A stretch of 64,000 nucleotides of DNA, taken from contig FNQX01000014.1 in NCBI GenBank assembly GCA_900107575.1, forward strand, positions 32,057-96,056, read 5' to 3'. This document shows, in pieces, positions 16,985-22,996 of the stretch. The position numbers and the translations under genes are program-made. This stretch comes from Lachnospiraceae bacterium NK3A20. GTDB taxonomy: Bacteria > Bacillota > Clostridia > Lachnospirales > Lachnospiraceae. A model generated the notes under the pieces. It had not been told where the DNA came from, ran no database searches, and saw nothing but the letters and a program-made list of their open reading frames with translations. Every line of letters starts with the position of its first letter. Position 1 is the first letter of the stretch.

Positions 16985-17478
16985 ATTACGCAACGATCAA
17001 ATACTATGATATCGCGAATGGAACCGGCGTCAGGACAAGCCTGTTCGTATCCGGCTGCACGCATGGCTGCAAGGGATGTTTCAACGAAGTGGCCTGGCCG
17101 TTCGATTACGGCGATCCCTTTACGCCTGAGATTGAGCAGCAGATCCTGGATTCCATGAAAGCGGATTACATCGCGGGACTGTCCCTTCTTGGCGGCGAGC
17201 CCTTCGAGCCACAGAATCAAAGAGGCCTGATAGGTCTGCTCCGCAGGATGCACGAGGAATATCCGGAGAAAACAGTGTGGTGCTACACGGGTTACACCTA
17301 TGAGACGGATCTGGTTGATCCCGCGGGAGCAGCGCACTGTGAGGTGACGGATGAGATGCTCTCATACATAGATGTTCTCGTCGATGGAGAGTTCATTCTG
17401 GAGAAGAAAGACATCACGCTCCAGTTCCGCGGCAGCAGCAATCAGCGCATTCTGCACCTGACCGACCGGGAGGCGTAA
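16981..17478 (+). CDS. nrdG: Anaerobic ribonucleotide reductase activating protein (radical SAM)
   Basis: 165 residues. The radical SAM cluster is CxxxCxxC at Cys26, Cys30 and Cys33 (SGCTHGCKGC), with the NrdG-specific spacing; the SAM-binding LLGGEPFEP follows at about residue 63, and YTGYTYE near 105. NrdG makes the glycyl radical on NrdD in anaerobes. No nrdD gene lies in the window; the gene instead overlaps the flavin reductase by ATGA, which could supply reducing power, though that is only inference. A dispersed repeat begins at its stop codon. Confidence 0.92.
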   Translation: MNYATIKYYDIANGTGVRTSLFVSGCTHGCKGCFNEVAWPFDYGDPFTPEIEQQILDSMKADYIAGLSLLGGEPFEPQNQRGLIGLLRRMHEEYPEKTVWCYTGYTYETDLVDPAGAAHCEVTDEMLSYIDVLVDGEFILEKKDITLQFRGSSNQRILHLTDREA

Positions 17479-17603
17479 GCGTAACAGTTCGGAACCATAG
17501 TTTCCGAACCGTTACGCAGGTCGCACATGCATGCCCTGCCTGTTGAATATATACTTTGGTACGCCCAGAGGAGCAAGTGCTTCGGGCTGTACTGACTTGG
17601 ATA
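17479..17603 (+). repeat. Dispersed intergenic repeat, copy 2 (stop-codon adjacent)
   Basis: It starts immediately after the nrdG TAA with a strong hairpin (GTAAC-AGTTCGGAA / TTCCGAAC-GTTAC). The ordered blocks shared with 8433-8568 follow: CGCAGGTCGCACATGC, CCTGCCTGTTGAATATATACTTTGG (split here by small changes), TACGCCCAGAGG, and GCAAGTGCTTCGGG. It is compact compared with copy 1, which has an insertion. Both copies sit in the same strand sense relative to the upstream gene. It occupies part of the 364-bp gap before larC. Confidence 0.75.
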
Positions 17604-17681
17604 CGCTTAAGCGATCATTACAGTCTGGGCACAGCGTGATCTGACACATCATTTGGTACAGACAGGTTACATGGTACAGCC

Positions 17682-17727
17682 ATATCATATGATGCAGCCA
17701 GATCATATGATACAGATCAAGGTACAG
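17682..17727. repeat. Short tandem repeat with ATCATATGAT palindromes upstream of larC
   Basis: Two 18-bp units (CCATATCATATGATGCAG and CCAGATCATATGATACAG) each hold the palindrome ATCATATGAT, at 17684-17693 and 17702-17711. Related GGTACAG and ACAGATCAA pieces flank them. The region lies 130 bases before the larC ATG and could bind a regulator such as a metal sensor. No promoter is obvious in the remaining part of this 364-bp gap. Confidence 0.45.
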
Positions 17728-17842
17728 ATCAATGACTGTCCGTCTGCAAGATTTCATGCAGGGGTGGACAGCTTTACTCGGGGTACGAACTGCGGCGTTC
17801 CAGCGGGGGAATGCCGACACGTACAATAAGAGAGGATAAGTA

Positions 17843-18937
17843 ATGAGCAAATTGTATCTGGAATGCTATTCCGGTATCAGCGGAGATATGACTGTCGGCG
17901 CACTGCTGGATCTGGGCGCCGATCCCGAGGTGTTGCAGCAGGTGCTCACCACCGTTCCGGTACAGGGCTTTACCACAAAAATTTCGACCGTGCAGAAATC
18001 GAGCATTGATGCCTGCGATTTCGAAGTAATCCTGGACGAGGAGAACCACGATCATGATATGGCATATCTGTATGGAACGGATATGTCGATTTCCGGCGAC
18101 CCGGAGCACCACCACCACCATCACCACAACGATGACGAGGACGGGCATCACCACCACCATCATCACGAGGATGAGCACCATGGGCATCATCATGATGACG
18201 AGGAAGAAGAGGAGCATTGCCATAAACACCACCACGATGACGAGGAGTGCTGTCATAAACACAACCATGACGACGAGGAATGCTGCCACCACCACCATCA
18301 TCACCACGATGGCGAGGAGTGCTGTCACAAACACCATCATGATGGTGAAGAGTGCTGTCATCACCATCACCACGACGATGAGGGTGCGCACGGGCATCAT
18401 CACGAGCATGTGCACCGGAATCTTGCCGATGTCATTGAGATCATCAACGGCACACAGATGACAGACGGTGCCAGGGAACTGGCGATTAAGATTTTCACGA
18501 TCGTTGCCAGGGCGGAGTCTGAGGTTCATGGCAAACCCCTCGAGGAAGTTCATTTCCACGAGGTTGGCGCGATAGATTCCATTGTCGATATTATTGCGAT
18601 CGCGGTCTGCTACGACAATCTGAGGACAAAAGAGAACATCACGGATGTGATCGTTCCTGTCCTCTATGAGGGCCACGGCACGGTGCGCACGCAACACGGC
18701 CTCCTGCCGATTCCGGTACCGGCGGTCACCGCGATTGTCCGCAGCAACAACATTGGTCTCCACCTCATCCCTGATGAGGGTGAGTTCGTGACCCCGACAG
18801 GCGCTGCCGCGGTTGCCGCGCTTCGCACGAGTGACCAGTTGCCGGAATCCTTCAAGATCCTCAGAACCGGCCTTGGCGCCGGCAAGAGAGCTTACCGCCG
18901 TGCCGGTGTAGTCCGTGCCATGTTGATCGCCGACTGA
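17843..18937 (+). CDS. larC: LarC1-type nickel-insertion protein with a His-rich insertion, lacking the LarC2 part
   Basis: 364 residues. Residues 1-66 (LYLECYSGISGDMTVGALLDLGADPEVL) and 192-364 (EVHGKPLEEVHFHEVGAIDSIVDIIA, LLPIPVPAVTAIV, GEFVTPTGAAAVAAL, GLGAGKRAYRRAG) match the N-terminal part of LarC, the CTP-dependent chelatase that inserts nickel into the pincer cofactor of lactate racemase. Between them, residues about 68-190 are a metal-binding insertion with long His runs and four ECCH motifs, far longer than the usual His loop. The protein stops where LarC1 ends; no LarC2 frame follows before rsmF, 23 bases on. No larA, larB or larE is nearby. The extended antisense frame here is an artefact of the His codons. 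Confidence 0.82.
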   Translation: MSKLYLECYSGISGDMTVGALLDLGADPEVLQQVLTTVPVQGFTTKISTVQKSSIDACDFEVILDEENHDHDMAYLYGTDMSISGDPEHHHHHHHNDDEDGHHHHHHHEDEHHGHHHDDEEEEEHCHKHHHDDEECCHKHNHDDEECCHHHHHHHDGEECCHKHHHDGEECCHHHHHDDEGAHGHHHEHVHRNLADVIEIINGTQMTDGARELAIKIFTIVARAESEVHGKPLEEVHFHEVGAIDSIVDIIAIAVCYDNLRTKENITDVIVPVLYEGHGTVRTQHGLLPIPVPAVTAIVRSNNIGLHLIPDEGEFVTPTGAAAVAALRTSDQLPESFKILRTGLGAGKRAYRRAGVVRAMLIAD

Positions 18938-18960
18938 AGAAAAGGCGCCTGAGAACCACT

Positions 18961-20499
18961 ATGACCAAGTTACCTGATATTTTCACGAAACGAATGAGAG
19001 AAATGCTGGGAGAGGAAGAGTTCGCGCTCTTCCTCTCCTCGTATGATAAGCCAAGAGCGCAGGCGTTGCGCGTGAATCCGTTGAAGATTTCCGCAGAGGA
19101 ATTCCAGAAGATCTCGCCGTTTCCGCTGCGGCCGGTGCCGTGGTGCGCGACCGGATTCTATTACGCGGCGGAGCATGGGCCGGAAACGAGCGGCGTGACG
19201 GAGGATGAGGCGATGCGGCTGCCGGAAATCCCGCGACCCGGCAGGCACCCGTTCCACGAGGCGGGGCTTTACTATATCCAGGAGCCGTCTGCGATGGCGG
19301 TGGCGGCGCTCTCCGGGACAAAGCCCGGTGAGAAAGTGCTGGATCTGTGTGCTGCGCCTGGCGGCAAATCAACGCAGCTCGCGGGAATGCTGGGTGGCAG
19401 AGGACTCCTTGTCACCAATGAGATCAGCGCGGAGCGGGCACGCGTCCTCTCGCAGAATATTGAACGGCTTGGCGTGCGCAATGCGGTCGTGACGAACGAG
19501 ACTTCAGAGAATCTGGCGAGACACTTTGCAGCGTTTTTCGATCGCATTGTCGTGGATGCGCCCTGCTCCGGGGAAGGCATGTTCAAAAAAGAAGAGCAGG
19601 CCCTCACCATGTGGAGCAAGGAGAATGTGGAGACTTGCGCCGCGAGACAGCAGGATATCCTGGAGCAGGCAGCGCTGATGCTGCGAACCGGCGGAACGCT
19701 TGTTTATTCGACCTGCACCTTCGCGCCGGAAGAGGACGAGGAGAGCGTCGCGGTTTTCCTGACGCATCATCCGGAATTCTCGGTGGTGAATATGCCGGAG
19801 AAGCTGGATATGGATGCACTTGGATTTGCCACCGGCCGCCCTAAGTGGTGTCGCGAGATTGTGGAATGGAAAGACTTCCCCAGTGACCAGGGCGGCGCGG
19901 CAAGGGCAGCAGGAAGCCTTGCGATTCCGGAGGAAGTCCGCGCGCAGCTCACCGGAACGATCCGGCTCTTCCCGCATCAATTACAGGGCGAGGGTCATTT
20001 TGTCGCGGTGTTGCACAAGGACGGGGATGCCGTCATGCGACCGGAATCTGTCCCTGTGAACAAAGTGACGGATAAGGAGTTTCTGCAATTCTGCCAGGAG
20101 ACGTTGGCAACAGATATTGTCAGAGAGCGTGAAGAAGAGAGCTGCAGCAGGCTGTTGCGGTTCGGCGACGAGCTCTATCTCGAGCCTTATGGCCTGCCGC
20201 TGAAGGGTATGAAAGTGCTGCGCCCGGGACTTCACCTTGGAACATTCAAGAAGAACCGCTTCGAGCCGTCCCATGCGCTGGCACTGGCACTCTCGGCAGG
20301 CGAGGTGAAGAGAACCTTCAACATAGCCGCGGATTCGAGAGAGGCTGCTGCCTGGTTGCGAGGAGAATCTATCCCCTGCGATCCCGCAATGAAGGGCTGG
20401 ACCCTCGTTACCGTGGCTGGTTATTCCCTTGGCTGGGGCAAGGCCGCCGGCGGCATGATGAAAAACCACTATCCGAAGGGCCTGAGGAAGAACTACTAA
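18961..20499 (+). CDS. rsmF: 16S rRNA (cytosine-C5)-methyltransferase, RsmF/NOL1-NOP2-Sun family
   Basis: 512 residues. The SAM-binding core begins at VLDLCAAPGGKSTQLAG (about residue 128). The two conserved cysteines are Cys202 in DAPCSGEGMFKKE and catalytic Cys252 in YSTCTFAPEEDEE. The C-terminal part (residues 390-512) holds the RsmF-type PUA-like RNA-binding domain (LRPGLHLGTFKKNRFEPSHALALAL). It methylates 16S rRNA cytosines by way of a cysteine adduct. It follows larC by 23 bases with a weak ribosome binding site. Its stop codon (20497-20499) lies within the first, degenerate unit of the palindrome array. Confidence 0.93.
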   Translation: MTKLPDIFTKRMREMLGEEEFALFLSSYDKPRAQALRVNPLKISAEEFQKISPFPLRPVPWCATGFYYAAEHGPETSGVTEDEAMRLPEIPRPGRHPFHEAGLYYIQEPSAMAVAALSGTKPGEKVLDLCAAPGGKSTQLAGMLGGRGLLVTNEISAERARVLSQNIERLGVRNAVVTNETSENLARHFAAFFDRIVVDAPCSGEGMFKKEEQALTMWSKENVETCAARQQDILEQAALMLRTGGTLVYSTCTFAPEEDEESVAVFLTHHPEFSVVNMPEKLDMDALGFATGRPKWCREIVEWKDFPSDQGGAARAAGSLAIPEEVRAQLTGTIRLFPHQLQGEGHFVAVLHKDGDAVMRPESVPVNKVTDKEFLQFCQETLATDIVREREEESCSRLLRFGDELYLEPYGLPLKGMKVLRPGLHLGTFKKNRFEPSHALALALSAGEVKRTFNIAADSREAAAWLRGESIPCDPAMKGWTLVTVAGYSLGWGKAAGGMMKNHYPKGLRKNY

Positions 20500-21132
20500 G
20501 AGTGAGATTCGACATAAAGGCGGGGAGTGCTCAAGGGTGTCGAAAGGATTCGACACGAAGGCCGATACTGCTCAAGCATGTCGAAACGCTTCGACATAAA
20601 AATATGAAATGCACAAATTTGTCGAAGAGCTTTCGACAAAAACGCAGCAATTACATAGATTTGTCGAAAACCTTCGACATGAAACGTGATAACGTCCAAT
20701 TATGTCGATGATCTTCGACATGAAGGCGCATGTATGAGAATTGTGTCGAAGCGTTTCGACACAAAAATATGAAATGCACAAATTTGTCGAAAAGGCTTCG
20801 ACATAAACTCTACGATCGCATGGAATTGTCGAAGACTTTCGACATAAAGTGTAATGATGTTCGACTATGTCGATGATCTTCGACATGATAGTCAGTTAAG
20901 ACAGATTTTGTCGAAATGGGTTCGACAAAATTGTGATGATCGCAAGATTATGTCGAATGGGTTCGACAAAATTGTGATGATCGCAAGATTATGTCGAACG
21001 GCTTCGACAAAATTACAGGGAACGCAAGATCATGTCGAATGGATTCGACATGGCAGGTGAAACGAGGAAGATATGTCGAAAGCCTTCGACATGCCAGTAC
21101 ATACGACAGAATCATGTCGGACACATGTCAGG
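20497..21132. repeat. Phased palindrome array, 41-42 bp period, core TGTCGAA-N4/5-TTCGACA
   Basis: Fourteen full palindromes start at 20538, 20579, 20620, 20662, 20703, 20744, 20785, 20827, 20868, 20909, 20951, 20992, 21033 and 21074. A half unit precedes them (right arm at 20508-20514, left half over the rsmF stop codon) and a degenerate one follows at 21115. Every spacer between palindromes is exactly 23 bp; the 41/42 variation comes only from 4- or 5-nt loops. All 14 right arms are TTCGACA and 12 of 14 left arms are TGTCGAA (units 20703 and 20868 read TGTCGAT). Spacers have a loose consensus ending near CAAGATTA, two are identical (20928 and 20969) and two nearly so (20597 and 20762). No cas gene is near. 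The heptamer equals the Spo0A box. Function unknown. Confidence 0.97.
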
Positions 21133-21214
21133 GCGGGTTAGCGCAAGCCTTGTCATCGCATTTTAATGCCCATGATGCGCTGCGATCATAGAAAGTCAGG
21201 CCACACAAGCGAGT

Positions 21215-22423
21215 ATGAACGATATGTATATGTCCAATAATAGCTCTTCCAACATGATCTATCTGGATCATGCGGCGACGAGCCCGATGCGGCCGGAAGC
21301 GTTGAAAGCAATGCAGGCAGCCCTAGAGACCGCCTGGGGGAACGCAAGCCCTACCTATCCGCCGGCGCAGTATGCGAAGTCGCAGCTTGACCTGGCTCGG
21401 ACGACGCTTGCCGACAGCATACACGCCGGCTGGCATGATATTTTCTTCACGTCCGGCGGCACAGAGAGCGACAACTGGGCGCTCATCGGCGCCGCGGAAG
21501 CGATGCAGGAGAAGGGACGGCACATTGTCGTCTCTGCAATTGAGCATCACGCGATTCTGAATACCTGTGAGTATCTTGCGTCGCGCGGCTTCGAGATTAC
21601 TTACCTTCCGGTGGATCGCGAGGGCTTTGTGAATCCCGCGGAGCTTGCCCGTGTGCTGGATGCGCGGAAGGACACAATATTGGTCTCCATCATGATGGCC
21701 AACAACGAAGTCGGCGCGATTGAGCCGGTGAAGACGCTGTGCAAATACACGCAGGATCACGGCGCGCTCTTCCACACGGATGCGGTGCAGGCGTACGGGA
21801 AGCTCCCGATCGACATGGCCGAGGTGCCGGTCGATCTCTTATCCGTGAGCGCGCACAAGATTGGCGGTCCCAAGGGGATCGGTTTTCTCTATATTCGCAA
21901 GGGTGTGCAGATTCAGAGCCTCATCCATGGCGGCAATCAGGAGAGCGGTCGTCGTGCCGGTACGGAAGATGTCCCGGCCGCGGTTGGTTTCGCTGCGGCA
22001 GCCAGGGCGGCAATGGCTCAGATGGCGACCGAGCAGAGCAAAGAGCAGGCGCTCCAGCAGTATTTCTACGAAGAGTTTCGGCAGCGCTTCCCGGATGCTG
22101 TCTGGAACGGCCCGCTGCCGGATGGTGTCACCGGGCAAGAGGAAAAGCGTCTTTACAACAATCTGAGTATTGCTTTCCCCGGACTGGAAACGGAGACCCT
22201 GCTCATCAATCTGGATCTTGCAGGGATATGTGCCTCGGGCGGCAGCGCCTGCACGACAGGCGCACTGGACCCTTCCCATGTCATTATGGCAATGTCGGAT
22301 GATCCAGCAATCGCAAAGGGTACTATCCGCTTCACATTGGGAGCGGAGAATACAAGAGAAGAGATAGACCGTACCATTGCGATGCTCGCGGAGACCGTTG
22401 AAAGATTGAAGAAGGCTGAATGA
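21215..22423 (+). CDS. Cysteine desulfurase (NifS/IscS family)
   Basis: 402 residues. PLP enzyme that takes sulfur from cysteine for Fe-S clusters or tRNA thiolation. The PLP lysine is Lys215 in SVSAHKIGGPKG, the substrate-binding region is FFTSGGTESDNWALIGAAE, HTDAVQAYGKLPID is the conserved aspartate segment, and the catalytic cysteine is Cys346 in SGGSACTTG. The short catalytic loop fits class I. The start is uncertain: MNDMYMSNNSSSNM offers four ATGs, and conservation begins at MIYLDHAAT (21254). No iscU or thiI follows in the window, which is unusual, since such genes are often neighbours. It lies directly downstream of the palindrome array. Confidence 0.93.
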   Translation: MNDMYMSNNSSSNMIYLDHAATSPMRPEALKAMQAALETAWGNASPTYPPAQYAKSQLDLARTTLADSIHAGWHDIFFTSGGTESDNWALIGAAEAMQEKGRHIVVSAIEHHAILNTCEYLASRGFEITYLPVDREGFVNPAELARVLDARKDTILVSIMMANNEVGAIEPVKTLCKYTQDHGALFHTDAVQAYGKLPIDMAEVPVDLLSVSAHKIGGPKGIGFLYIRKGVQIQSLIHGGNQESGRRAGTEDVPAAVGFAAAARAAMAQMATEQSKEQALQQYFYEEFRQRFPDAVWNGPLPDGVTGQEEKRLYNNLSIAFPGLETETLLINLDLAGICASGGSACTTGALDPSHVIMAMSDDPAIAKGTIRFTLGAENTREEIDRTIAMLAETVERLKKAE

Positions 22424-22488
22424 GCAGCTACAAGAGGCTATTGCGATCGAAGAAGGCTGAATGAGCAGTTGCAAGAAGCTATTGCAGA
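22408..22488. repeat. Tandem 41-bp duplication spanning the desulfurase stop codon
   Basis: AGAAGGCTGAATGAGCAG at 22410 recurs at 22451, and the following CTACAAGAGGCTATTGC is repeated as TTGCAAGAAGCTATTGC. The duplication copies the last codons (Lys-Ala-Glu-stop) and the first bases of the 3' flank. The second copy abuts the end of the convergent pseudopilin operon. Confidence 0.7.
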
Positions 22489-22995
22489 TCAGTGGAGTGG
22501 CAGGATGGTCTGCGAGATGACATTCAGATTCTGATCATAGTTGAAATCCTGTGTGCTGGCGGTCTTTTCAGACAGAATCTCGTAGAATGGCCCATCCACA
22601 GTATCCGGGTAAAGCACCTTGACGGAGAGCACCAGCTGCATATTCTCGCCTGCGTCATATTTTTGCACAAGGGTATTCTCAGACAGCTCGCTGTCGGTTT
22701 CATTGGCAATATCGGCAAGCATCGCTCTATAATCCGTTTCATTTGCTGACTGCTGATACGCCTCATACAGCCTGCCATCCAGATCCGCAAGGTACTGCTG
22801 CGCGCGATCTCGCCCCTCATAGTAGCCGGTGTTCGACTGTGCGTAGCGGGTCGAGAGGCGATAGTCAGCACGCCCTGCCGCAATCGCAAGGGAAGCGAAA
22901 GAGAGCAGGAGCAGGACAATGAAAATAAGGAGCACGAGGGAGACACCGCCCGTCAGGTTGAATTTCACACGGCTTCTGGCAGTTTTCTCATCCAT
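22489..22995 (-). CDS. Membrane-anchored pilin-operon protein (last gene)
   Basis: 168 residues from the ATG at 22995 (GAAGGGA upstream). A charged N-terminus (MDEKTARSRVKFNLTGG) precedes one hydrophobic helix of about 25 residues (SLVLLIFIVLLLLSFASLA), then an extracytoplasmic domain rich in Tyr, Asp and Asn. It is not a clear class III pilin (no Gly-Phe-x4-Glu). It is the last gene of the minus-strand operon and follows the preceding gene by a single base. Probably a minor pseudopilin or an assembly factor; no named family is recognised. Confidence 0.75.
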   Translation of the reverse strand: MDEKTARSRVKFNLTGGVSLVLLIFIVLLLLSFASLAIAAGRADYRLSTRYAQSNTGYYEGRDRAQQYLADLDGRLYEAYQQSANETDYRAMLADIANETDSELSENTLVQKYDAGENMQLVLSVKVLYPDTVDGPFYEILSEKTASTQDFNYDQNLNVISQTILPLH

Positions 22996-22996
22996 A

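Noticed and set aside
17774..18763. Long minus-strand frame opposite larC encoding a very hydrophobic Val/Met protein
   Set aside because: It is the complement of the His/Asp codons of the larC insertion (CAY/GAY become RTG/RTC), so the hydrophobic pattern is an artefact.
18937..18961. Programmed frameshift giving LarC2
   Set aside because: The next gene (rsmF) starts 23 bases after the larC stop; no alternate frame offers a LarC2-like protein.
20497..21132. CRISPR array
   Set aside because: Repeat units of 18-19 bp with fully palindromic cores, spacers sharing a consensus, near-identical spacers and no cas genes. CRISPR repeats are longer and spacers are unrelated.
20496..21191. Short open frames on both strands through the palindrome array
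   Set aside because: They exist only because the repeat unit is nearly a multiple of three and rich in non-stop codons; proteins are repeated pieces of the same unit with no ribosome binding site.
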